Shown piece by piece: positions 1-10,534 of a DNA stretch of 64,000 nucleotides. The position numbers and the translations under genes were made by a program. The stretch is from Dryas octopetala (taxonomy: Eukaryota > Streptophyta > Magnoliopsida > Rosales > Rosaceae). The stretch lies in NCBI GenBank assembly GCA_963921425.1, contig OY992833.1, positions 5,491,228 to 5,555,227 of the forward strand, given 5' to 3'. The stretch's first letter is position 1, and every line of letters begins with the position of its first letter. The notes below the pieces were generated by a model that was given only the letters and a program-made list of their open reading frames with translations, was not told the origin of the DNA and did no database searches.

Positions 1-430
1 TTATTTAATTGTGGATTATTTACTGAGTATGGAAATTGAGAAAATTATTGAGGTTAGTTAATTGAAGTCGTTTCACTCATACGAGCTCTAGTGAGCTTAC
101 CGGGTTATTTGTTTGAATGACCCGGTGCACCATGGATATGGTGCAGTGTGGTTAATTGTATTTTGCAGGTTAAGCAGGCTGAGGAGGCAGTGAGGAGAAG
201 ACAAGGCAGTGGGACCCACTTTGATTTATGTAAATGATTTTATACAGTGATTTAAACCGATTTTAAAAAGTGATTTTACATCAATATCTTTGGGCTTGCA
301 CTCTGATTTATTATTTGCAAGAAATTTATTTATTTAGTTATATTTATGTGCATGGCTCAAAAAAAAGAAAAAACAGATTTAAATGTTTGGTGTTTCAGTG
401 TTTTATGGGCCCAAGGTTTGGGGCGTTACA
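1..430 (+). mobile_element. 3' end of a Gypsy-type LTR, cut by window edge
   Basis: The stretch ends in GGGGCGTTACA at 430, which matches the end of the complete LTR at 5519-8930 (GGGGCATTACA when read on its own strand). An upstream block around 100-215 (ACCCGGT, then a tail rich in GAGGAGGCAG) also resembles the same part of that LTR. No primer-binding site follows position 430, so this is a 3' LTR or a solo LTR. Its left part is outside the window. Family placement (Ty3/Gypsy, chromovirus-like) is inference from LTR ends only. Confidence 0.55.
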
Positions 431-1215
431 TATTCTTCATCCTATTAATCACTACTTCAACCGTACCTTATTCATCCAACGTCAAACTTTTCTTTTTCTT
501 ATATAAACGAACAACTGCTCACACTAGTTGGTATACTAAGCACATTGCTATTTTTATTTTCAAAAAAGTTAATATTATTGTTTTTTCTTTATTTTGTGTA
601 CATTTTTAATGTCACATAATTGATAAATAAATTAAATATATTCAAGTTTGGCCTCATATTAAAGATCTCATTGAGATCTTTGTGATGATATAATTTTTAT
701 CAATAAAAATTATAAAAGAATAATTATTATTATTTAAAAGTAATAAATGACATGGAAGGAAATAAGAATTTTTTAACTGGTGAAACAAAGATAATAAGAG
801 AATATTGGAAAATGAAAATCAAATGGCGTTAACAATTTCACAACGCAAAAACTGGAGTTCAAAACTTTCTCACGCTAAAAAATATTTTGGGGGAGTGTGA
901 GATCCAAATTTGGGATTATGAAGTACGGTTGATGATGCTCTAAACATTAACATTAAATGTTGACCAAAGACTATTGCAAGAGTTCATTGGTTTCCTTTAT
1001 AACCATTGTCTAGTACAATAGTACTCGAATTTCTATAATGCTTGAACACTTGTATGTAGTTTCGAATTTCTTTATGTAGCGCTCAAAGACTTTTTAATAA
1101 TGTTTGAATTCTTTTTTGTAGTGTTCAAATTATAAGTGGTGAAGAAAGATAGTAAAATGAGTTAAATCCAAGTAATGATAGACAATTAAAAAAAAAGAGA
1201 GTTAAAATTAGAATG
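431..1215. other. AT-rich intergenic stretch with a dispersed repeat
   Basis: I see no gene here. Positions about 620-710 carry a block (AAAGATCTCATT ... GATATAATTTTTAT) that recurs on the opposite strand at about 17160-17260, so a small dispersed repeat, perhaps a MITE, is likely. The remainder is simple AT-rich sequence. Confidence 0.4.
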
Positions 1216-1223
1216 GGTAAAAG
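1216..1223. repeat. 8-bp target-site duplication, left copy (hAT)
   Basis: GGTAAAAG directly precedes the TAGGGGTGGG terminus and is repeated exactly at 9394-9401. Confidence 0.8.
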
Positions 1224-1309
1224 TAGGGGTGGGAATGGGTCGATTTTTACCAACAACCGACCCATTACCAACCCATGTTTCCTGGCTGATATGCACCTGA
1301 CAACCGAGC

Positions 1310-4123
1310 TAACAGGACCATCCTTGAATTTCCACTCTGAAACATACCCAAATGATTCTGTGGGATCCAAACCAAGGAAAATCCTACCGAAAATTCGACA
1401 GAACATCCCCTGAAAATGGACTAACCCAATTTTTAAAACCTATAGAAACACTTCTAATAAACAACAACCGCCTCTACCATAACCAAAAAGGGTCTTAGAC
1501 CCATCAGAAACACAACTTAGTCAAAGGTTCCAAGTTCGGTTATCAGAGCACTAACACAATAAGTGTTACACTAAAAACTAAAGAAATAAATAAAGTGGAC
1601 ATATAGCCTACAATGTCCGAGGAATGAAAATAGAAGGGATGTCTCGAAATGTGAGATAACCTCAATGAGATAACCATCGCTACTACTTGGGAGAGAAATT
1701 TTAGACAAAACAGAGAAATGTGAGATAACCTCAATGAGTGGACATAAAATGATTTAATAGCGTAAAATCTTTCGAAAGATCATTTTCCAAGAAAATCAAC
1801 CATTCTTTCTCAAATGAATTTGATTTTGAAATCCCCCAATTTTAAAACCATTTCACAAATCTTTTTAAGAATGTCATAAAATCATTTAAATGTAAGAAAA
1901 GAGAATAAAGGCAAGATGAAATTTCTCATTAAAAACTTTCTAAATATAAGTAACATAAAACAACATGCTCCAAGATTCAAGGTAAATCATAAAAATAAAT
2001 CTCTTACTTAAAATTTATATTGTAACCAATGTTGGAAACAAATAAAGAAATTTCACTATATTTGTACCTAGAAACCTGGCCATCACACGGCCAGGGTAAC
2101 AAGAAGTAATCCTAGCCATACACCTATACAAGCAGAGCGAAAATACTGGCCATACACTTGTACAGGTAGGGCAAATATCCTGGCCGTACATCCACGCAGA
2201 GCGGGCCCCAAAGGGTGAGACATTCCGACACACGGCCCAAAGTCTATATGTGTGCCGTGATGGGTCCCAAAGACCTAACTGAAACTCATCTCAAAGTTGG
2301 GCACTTATACAGCATTTTAAAACCATTCGTATTGTCTCAAAACCGCGCAAAATAACCTCTTGAAATGAGAAATCAGCTATAAGATTATTACTCATTTTAA
2401 TATCAACTGAAAGCTTACTCAAGACTTGAAATCTATCTATTCCTAATAATTTCTTGTATAAAAATCACGTTTGAAATCGTTTAACTCTCGCTACTCTTAA
2501 AACCAAGAAATGCATCAATCTCATATAAATAAAAATATCATAATATGAAAAACTCAAGGTAAGAACATTAATTAAACAATGACAATGTATGCTTTGTAAA
2601 TCATAAATCATTTAAAACAAGGTCATTTCCAAAATCCTTTAATTTAATCCACACTCAAATAAACCAAGAAAGAATAAATTCGTAAAATACGCAAAATATT
2701 TCGGAAAGACAAAATCCACTCACAAATGACAAATCTAGCTTCGATCCTCCACCGAATCGTCACGTGTCACGGTTGTCTCTCCTATAAAATAAACAATAAC
2801 ATACAATTAGTCTCGATTTAACAACAATTAAAATGTGTGTCTGTAAGAAACCTAACGTCCTACCCAACTCACGCTCTTCATAACGGTTAGAAATCGTTTT
2901 CTCTAGAACTATGACACTCTTAAACCTATTCCCAATCCTTCCCGATCCAACCTATGACACCAACGTTCTCAAATTAAACCATAATTCCGAATGAAACCCT
3001 GCATGTGGCCTACCTTAATCAAGAAAATCGTCCAAGAGTAGCTTCGGTATCCAAAAAGTGTCCAATTTATATCCCAAATGAAATTTCGTCAACCCAAGTA
3101 GCTTCCACCTATCCAACATTGATAACCAATTCATTATGGGTACTCAAATTGATGCTAGATAATCGAAATGACTGCTGGGTGGTATCGCCGTCGCCGCTCA
3201 AAGTGGCGGTACAAACTCAAATTTCACAAATTCTCATAATTTCTCAAACTTTTAAATTCTAATCTTCAATTTGGGGTTCATATATAGGGGTGTATATGGT
3301 CCAACAAGTCCAAGAACAAACTCTAAAACCAACTTTCAAAGAAAACCCTCAAAAATCCTTAAACCCTCAAAAATCAAGTTCCTAAATACCAAAAATTGAC
3401 CAACATAAGTATAGGGGAAATCCAGAAAGAGGAGAGGAGAGAGAATCCAGAAAGTTCTGGAGAGAGTCAAACTGAGCACCAAGAGGGCAAGAGACCGTAA
3501 ACCATCCCGTGAAACCTAAAGTTCCTGATGTTATGAATCTAACTCACTACTAAATTAAACACACGCACCGTTCCCTAAGGAATTTGAGAGCAAATTTCAT
3601 TTTCTTAAGGTTCCGAAATCGAAACACATGTTTAATAATTTTTCGGGAAGATTTTGCACGAATTTTCAAAATTTTCAAAATTTCGGCAAAATTTACCGAA
3701 ATTTACCGAAATTTATCGAAATTTATTGAAATTATCAAAAATTTCATATTTTCTATTTTCTCCAACTTCATAAATTCACCAAAAATAGCTCGAGACTCCA
3801 AATAATTCACCGAAAAATTCTACGGACTCGTATTGATGAGTACTAATTTCCTATAACCTCAAAATAGTCAAATTGATTTAAAAAAAAATATGAAAAATCC
3901 TACTCTTATAATTTAATTCTAAAAAAAATAATAATCGCCAAATTTTTGAATTTTCATTTTCTAAAATTCATTTCCACACAACTAAGCTCTAGAACCATAA
4001 TCAAAGGTCTAAGTTAGTTAAAATAAATTTAAAAATTTTTTTAATTCCTTTAAATAAACCTTAAAACAAATTTGAAAAATTTAAGTAACAAAATTACCAT
4101 AAGCCAAAATTTGGGTTGTTACA
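1310..4123 (-). mobile_element. Gypsy-type LTR, solo or 3' copy, same family as 53641-56505
   Basis: On the minus strand the LTR starts TGTAACAACCCAAATTTT (4123) and ends GGTCCTGTTA (1310), about 2.8 kb. Several blocks match the LTR at 53641-56505, for example around 1380-1430 and the stretch ending in GTGCCGTGATGGGTCCCAAA (about 2250). Orientation follows from a block near 3760-3840 that is colinear with about 8580-8660 of the minus-strand LTR at 5519-8930. No primer-binding site is next to it and no clear target duplication is visible, so it is an old solo or leftover LTR. It interrupts the hAT element. Confidence 0.6.
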
Positions 4124-4266
4124 CTTAGTGAAGACAAAGCTTGGCTAGGTGAGAGGCATGAGAAAAAAGGAAGGAAAGATTGAAAAAAAAAGGAGGGGGT
4201 GTTTGGGGCCTTTGGGCAATTGGAAAGAAAAAAAAAAAGGTTTCGAATTTCGTTTAGTTATTTTAA

Positions 4267-4343
4267 GAGTTAATTACACTTATACCCCCTTAGGTGTATG
4301 TGAAAAAACGATAAACCTCAGGGGGTGTAAGTGTAATTAACTC
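4267..4343. mobile_element. 77-bp Mutator-like foldback MITE
   Basis: The element is nearly all inverted repeat: GAGTTAATTACACTTATACC at the left end is matched in reverse complement at the right end, with a spacer of about 28 bp. An exact 9-bp duplication TTATTTTAA (4258-4266 and 4344-4352) flanks it. A 9-bp duplication is the Mutator-superfamily hallmark; placing so small an element there is inference. Confidence 0.7.
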
Positions 4344-4352
4344 TTATTTTAA

Positions 4353-5518
4353 ACCTTAAACTTTAATACATTTCTATATTAAAAAATAATTAAAAGTATC
4401 CTAAAGGGCCTAAAACCTAATATCCTAAAAAATATAGAGTATATAGGGTTTAAAGTATAGATTATAGAGTATAAAGAGTATTAGGGTATATAGAATATAT
4501 AGAGTATTAAGGTTTAGATTTTAGTGTATAATTAAATTATACAGTATAAAGAATATACTAATTTTGTTTATTCATTATACTAATTTTATTTAACAGTATA
4601 TGCTCCAGCGCGCATTATATTCACCATATATCACATAAAACCTATTATATAATTTGATTTCTTTAATGTTTTTTATCAATTTAGTAGATAATATGTTAAA
4701 TAAACATATGGTAAAGTTTCATTAAAAAATTTCATATTTTGAAAGCAATTTCCATCGCTTCCGTTTAATTTTTGTCGAAATTTAAAAATTTTCGAAATTT
4801 CTATCGAAATTTCTTCGAAATCTGAAATTTAATTCCTTGATTGAGGGTACCTAACACAATTCATTAGCATTCTATCTAGCGTAAGCTATATTCCTTAGAT
4901 CAAAACATCCGCTATCGAGCTTCGGGAACTCGGTGATCAGTCATTTCCCCTAACTCTAGCAATAAATCTCGATCACATGAATACAGAGGTCGTGTTCTCC
5001 ATGCCCAAAGCACAACTAACAAACTAATTAAACTCTTGAAGCATGCTACACTTATCTTAAAAGATGTTCGATTCTGCATCCAAGCAATCAACACGCATCG
5101 AGGCTCCAACAGCAGCTTTCGACAGAGTCGTCCCTCGTACCAACAATGGTACCATATCCGTGCAAATACGAGGGTTCACACCTTAATACAGTAAAATAAA
5201 CAAGCACAACAACATAAATTTCCCAACAGGCTCTCACGCCTTTCACAAAGAAAAAAGTGAAGCATCACATTCAAATACCAACAAACAAATCACAAGGAAG
5301 CTTAATACCTTTTTCCAAAGTTCCGAGGAGCAGGCGAGACGATGGCAGTTCTTCAGACAACACTTTTGAAAAACTTCACAAGGCCCATTAATGCAAGTTT
5401 GAAAACACACTGAAAACGTTTTAGTTTCCCACCCAAGAATTTTGAAAAGACTCTGGAAACAAATTGAAAACATTTTTTATTCTCACGGTAGAATTGTGCC
5501 GCTCTGATACCATTATTC
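4353..5518 (-). mobile_element. Internal leader fragment of a minus-strand LTR element, with primer-binding site
   Basis: Read on the minus strand, LTR 8930-5519 is followed by a 6-nt spacer and TGGTATCAGAGC (5512-5501), the usual initiator-Met tRNA primer-binding site. The sequence further left is non-coding leader. No gag or pol was found, so the element is broken. Its left limit within about 4124-4900 is not clear. Confidence 0.55.
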
Positions 5519-8500
5519 TGTAATGCCCCAAAATCTAGATACGTCAAAGCGTCACCCATCCTGAAGATACTCGAGACTACAGCACCAAACCCTAATGTCA
5601 TAATCCCAAATATTCCCAAAACAAAGCCTTTTTATTTTGAAAACTGGGTTGGATAAGAGATAGAATTAGCAGCAAACATAAATTGAGACTCATTTAAAAA
5701 AAGTAAAATATGACCAACCCCTTGGGGTCACTTATAATTAGTCACAACTCCGAAAGAGATTTAGAAACCATTCAATGAGCCTAACACAATTACAAAACAG
5801 TTTTACAAACTGAAATCCAAAGTGAAAAAGACAAGTATGTCATCTGAAGCACTCACTGTCATGCCCTCCTCGCTCTGCTTCCTCAACATGATTATCCTAC
5901 AAAACAGTCCGCTACACCGTGGAATAGTGTACCGGGTTACATGAAGACCCGGTAAGCTTTTGCAAACTCATATGGGATAAACCAGTACAGCATAGGCATA
6001 TACCAAATTACCAATACATATTCATTATTCATGGAAAACATGCATACGCATAACCAAATACAACCCTGGAAACTCCATTCCTGAAATTCACCATTTAGGT
6101 CATCACATATGACAATATCTACAATCACATAATATCATAATCAGCATAACAAGCATATATCATGTTCAACAAGTATAAGTCACAATCCACGCATATGAAC
6201 AATGCGTACCTGAATTATCCGAAGTAGATTAAAAAAACAAAAATACATGTCAAACCATGAGATGCTAACATACTGCCCAAACTGGGCCCACAAAGTCACC
6301 AAACCCTGAGAACACAGCCTGTATTACAACACGTGCTCACTGGGTCACCCTACATTGAAACACAATCCATCTACCGAACACGAACGACCAACTACCCATA
6401 CTGAAATCCAATCAATCATCGATACGGTAGCGAGGGTATCCATTCCTGGTGAATACCACATAGGCTAGCCTCCCCGGAAGGACATTCGACTAGCCCATCC
6501 GTAAATCACCACCTCATGAGGTTTAGGGGATCGAAACTCAAGGACACCACACTGGGGCCTTTTACTCTCAGGTCGACTATCTCATAACAAGTTCTCCCTC
6601 GGCTAACCCGACCCATTAAATTGAATCTCGGTCCAACTGGCCCATCAAGCTAAATCTCGGTCCAATCGGCTCATCAAGCTGAGAACACAATTTCTAAATA
6701 AGAAACGTCTCCCTATGTCATAGTCAAATAACATATTCACTTTTTAGAAAGATGTTACAGTGGATACTAGGCCAAAAACATCTCTGTTGGTCTAATGATA
6801 CCAGAGAGAGTCTACGTAATCTCCTGTTGATCTGACCTATAACGGTTTGATATTAAAAATTGAGATCTCCATACATTGACTATAGAAACACCGAAGACAT
6901 AACTTATTAAAAAACGTGCAAAAGCACACAATCATAGCAAATAATTCTCAAACATTTATTACCATGATGACCGAGTAATTATTAATCAAATTATGATGTC
7001 CGATTATGCCAAGTAAGGTCACACATAAAGCAAGCGAGAATTCATGTGATATTCTAGAGTGTGCCCTCGTTCATTTTAGTTATTTATCAAATACACAAGT
7101 AAATACCTTTACTAGGTGTGAATTACTAACACCTAGGTTTATTACATGAAACGGTGTTCATAATAACACGGTATCACATTCACATATTATAGTGCATTTA
7201 GATATTCAAAAAGTATTGATACAAACATAAAATTACAAATTGATCAGAATATTCAACAAGGCAATAAGGATAAAGCAATTATATACCAACCCAAATCACA
7301 CAATCCAAATAGTAGGATCAGCACACAATCATAAAATATATCTCAATCATAAGGATATAGGCATTCCCTACAAAACCAACAAGTCAGGAGGTTAGTGGGA
7401 TCTCCTTCTGGTAAGTGGAGTCCTTAGTCCGAAAACAACTATTAGGAACGCACAAGACGATGCCCTCGACCTTGTCTGTTAATACCAAGTATAATTCAGA
7501 GGTTTGGCACCAGCGTAACTGTTAGGCTTCTCTGAATTCTTAATCCGACATGACCTTGCACCCCGAGGCAAACAGTCATGTTAAATCGTGTGGTTTCTAG
7601 ATTCATTTTAATTTATTGTCGAGGAGGTTGATCAGATTTGAACCTACAACATGACTAGGTCAGTGCATGGGGAAACTGAGGGAGCTCTAGCTCAGTACCC
7701 AACGCCTGTATGCTCATGGATTAACCTTAGTCATCACGTCATTTGGTTACCACTGATATAACCTCAATATTTATTTAGTCCAACTTCAGTTAAACAGTTA
7801 AGCAACGTTTCGTTTAAATCACAACTTAAATAAATAATTGTTAAACAAGTTGGGTTACGCGTTTACCTGTTGAAGAATTTCCATGAGCAAAGTCTTGGTA
7901 CTACTAGACTTGCTAAGTAACAAGATTAAAAATGTCTAATTAACAAGAGAATAATTTAACAAAAAATTTAGCAGAACTTCGACAGGGATCAAGAAATTAT
8001 CTATAGAGCTTGAAAATGACAATCTTAAGACACCACCAAAATCTCGCCTTCACACTACTAGAATCGAAGAGCTCGTCGCCACGAACGTGTAAGTGAAAGC
8101 GGATCATCGATCGGAGCTCCAGAACTGTAGTTATGATCAAAATAAAAAAATTTCTATTTGATCAGAGAGAGAGAGAGAGAGAGAAGCTTTCTAACTTAGA
8201 AAAGAGAGGGAATTCTAGAGAAAGCTCTAAGAATTCAAGTTTCATGTGAATGAAAATGATGGAGGGGAGGAGTATTTATAGGTAAGTGAGGGTAGATTAA
8301 ATGGTTATGATTGATTTAGGATGAATGGCTAGGATTTAGTGGAAAGATCTATATCCAAAAATAATTTATTTTTGAATTACTTAATTCCAAAAATAAAGGA
8401 TCTAGAGTATTCTTTTTGTTGGGTCATTAGGGCTTCAAAAAATATAGTGGGCTTTCTAACAAAAAGTGGGAAGATGCAGCCCAAAGGAGAGGGGCATGGG

Positions 8501-8930
8501 TTGGGCTTGGGTCAAGGCCCATTGTCCAATCATGGCGCGCCACGTGCCACGTGGCACTGAGTTAACTTTCTTTATTTTCTTATCTTCAAAATTTTTCAAA
8601 AATAGCTTGGGACTCGAAAAAATACCACTAAAAATACTATGGACTCGGGATGACTAGTACTATTTAACTATAGGGTCAAATTACCAATTTACCCTTGGAA
8701 AAATTCCAAAAAACTAAAGCTCCATAAAATAATCTCTTGGACTCGGAATAATACGAGACTCGCACTGTTGGGTCCATGGGTAAAAATACTACATTTCCAA
8801 GGTCTAACTTGGGTAAAAAATCTAGTCAAAATTGGTCCACAAATTAAAATCCATGGTGGAAAAATACTATTTTCCGCCAAATAATTTAGAAAAATCCCAA
8901 AATAAATTTAGAAAATTTTTGGGTTTCACA
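5519..8930 (-). mobile_element. 5' LTR (3.4 kb) of a Gypsy-type element
   Basis: On the minus strand it starts TGTGAAACCCAAAAATTTTC (8930) and ends TTTTGGGGCATTACA (5519), with a primer-binding site just beyond, which fixes strand and boundary. Length is 3412 bp, large but known for chromovirus LTRs. It holds a short GA microsatellite at about 8166-8184. The matching 3' LTR is not present in the window. Confidence 0.65.
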
Positions 8931-9393
8931 CTTTGTTTGAAATACAAACTCTTAGATCTAGCTTTTTATTATCATATTTAATATGGCTTTTGAGTTAACT
9001 TTTTGAAGTTGGAATACACTCATGGCTGAGACACATATTAGTTACTTGTAAATCAATTTGTATGCGTTGTGTTGGGCTCTGTTCTATTTTATTGGGTTAA
9101 TCATTTTTTGGCGAGACAAGGTGGCCTTTGATGAGCGATTTGAGAGATGGGTTTGGCGATGAGCAATTTGAGAGGTGGTGGGTTTTGAGAGGAACGCATA
9201 AGATTTGATTGGTACAACAAAGTCGGTTGTTCAACCAACTGACTTGACATCAATCGACAAATTCGGTTGTCACCCAACAACCAACCCACCAAAGTCGGGC
9301 CGATAATGGTTTTGAGAATCCATCACTCTCGGTTGGTCGGATGGGTCGGTTGTTTGGCCGATAATGGCCCGACCCGACCTGTTCCTACCCCTA
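8931..9393. mobile_element. Right arm of the hAT-like element
   Basis: Non-coding sequence after the LTR, ending in repeated short motifs of the type TCGGTTGTT and CCAACCGA and the terminal inverted repeat at about 9374-9393. Subterminal motif clusters of this kind are common in non-autonomous hAT elements. Confidence 0.5.
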
Positions 9394-9401
9394 GGTAAAA
9401 G
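9394..9401. repeat. 8-bp target-site duplication, right copy (hAT)
   Basis: GGTAAAAG directly follows the ...CCTACCCCTA terminus and is identical to 1216-1223. Confidence 0.8.
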
Positions 9402-9524
9402 TAGGATTCTTCCAATATACGAAAATAAAATAATAAAAAAACTTTATGTTTTAGTCATGTGACGAAAATAGAAATAGAAATTAATGATTTGTGCCACGCC
9501 TTTTGGCACTTTTCTTATGTCAAT

Positions 9525-9700
9525 TAGGGATGAGCATAATAATAGTGAAACCGAAAAATAGAATCAAATCGAGTGAAAAAAATTGAAAAATAACCAAGTT
9601 GATGGTCGATATCATGAAAAAAACCAAACCGAATGCCCGGGTTCCAGTTTCGGTTCTACACCCATTTCGGTTCCCGGACCAGGATAATTTAAATATACAT
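9525..9700. repeat. Possible hAT-derived remnant
   Basis: The stretch begins TTAGGGATGAGCATAATA and continues with runs of ACCGAAAAAT and CGGTTC-type motifs, a composition typical of hAT subterminal regions. I found no matching second end or target duplication, so this is a weak call. Confidence 0.25.
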
Positions 9701-9839
9701 ATATAAATTAAAATGCCATGTGTCTTATTTTACTGGCCAAGAGGCCGGTTCTATTCTTGGGTTTGTGGAACCGGCTACACACGAAACCTTTGTAACTTAA
9801 GGGTTTCGTTCGAATCAGTTAATAACTTCCAGCTCACTC

Positions 9840-10424
9840 TCATCTCTCAGCTCTCACTCTGTCACTCATCTCTCTCACTCTCGCAGACTCTCACTCTTTC
9901 ATCTCCTATCTTTCTCACTCTCTCATCTCTCGTCTGTCATCTCTCACTCTCATATCTCTGTCGCAGGCTCAAGGCTTCAAAAGGTATGTAATCTCTCTCA
10001 CTCTCATTTCTCGTCTCTCATATCTCACTCTCTCATCTCTGTCTCTCATCGCTCACTCTCTCATGATCTCATCTCTGAAATTATGGATTTTGGGTTTGAT
10101 TTTGGGATTTGGGGTTTAATGGTTTAGGGTTGAAATTAGGGTGTATTTGTGTAATTGTTTCAATTCAGTTAGTGTTTATTTGTTAATTGAGCAATTGAGT
10201 GAGGGTTTTGATTAATTGGGTTTTTCTGTTTCGAGGTGTTCGGGTTTTGATTAATGGGGTTTTCGTTAATGGGATTTTTCTGTTTTGATTAAAGGGTTTT
10301 TCTTTTTTGATTAAAGGGTTTTTCTTTTTTGATTAAAGGGTTTTTCTGTTTTGATTAATGGGGTTTTGATCAAGTGATTATGGATTAATTGGTTTGTTGT
10401 TATTGGTAATTTGGCAGGACAAAT
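9840..10424 (+). promoter_or_regulatory. CT-rich leader and probable 5'UTR intron of the PPR gene
   Basis: About 9840-10075 is dense in CTCTCACTCTC tracts, a common feature of plant core promoters and 5'UTRs. A good donor (AAAAG|GTATGTAA, intron from 9984) and acceptor (TTTGGCAG|GAC, intron to 10417) fit a 434-nt leader intron just before the PPR coding exon. The intron has a tandem repeat at 10240-10370. Similar CT-rich leader sequence with AAAAGGTATGT occurs inside the CACTA element at about 50.4 kb. Transcript data are absent. Confidence 0.5.
10240..10370 (+). repeat. Tandem repeat of about 24 bp in the leader intron
   Basis: Units of the type TTTTTTGATTAAAGGGTTTT repeat about four times with drift, alternating TTAAAGGG and TTAATGGG versions. 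Confidence 0.65.
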
Positions 10425-10534
10425 TTGAACTGGGAATGCAATTTGATGGGATTAGGCCAATTTGATGGGGGTTTCTCCCCAACTGTAAAACTTCAGAAAG
10501 TACTCTTAGAACGAAACAACCAAACGAAAAATCC

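Larger units (their letters stand above)
1224..9393. mobile_element. hAT-like element enlarged by nested LTR insertions
   Basis: The left end reads TAGGGGTGGGAATGGGTCG and the right end, on the other strand, TAGGGGTAGGAACAGGTCGG, an imperfect terminal inverted repeat of about 18 bp. An exact 8-bp duplication GGTAAAAG flanks both ends, the target length of hAT transposons. Both inner ends carry further copies of CAACCGACCCA. No transposase was seen, so the element is non-autonomous. Its own sequence is about 86 bp on the left (to 1309) and about 460 bp on the right (from 8931); LTR sequence and a tiny foldback fill most of the middle. Confidence 0.75.

Noticed and set aside
8050-8070. CACACTACTAGAATC as a possible CACTA terminus
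   Set aside because: It lies within a continuous LTR, with no partner end.
1310-8930. One single LTR element with 5' LTR 8930-5519 and 3' LTR 4123-1310
   Set aside because: The two LTRs have different ends (TGTGAAACCC/GGGGCATTACA against TGTAACAACCC/GGTCCTGTTA), no polypurine tract precedes 4123, and homology is only partial, so two insertions are more likely.
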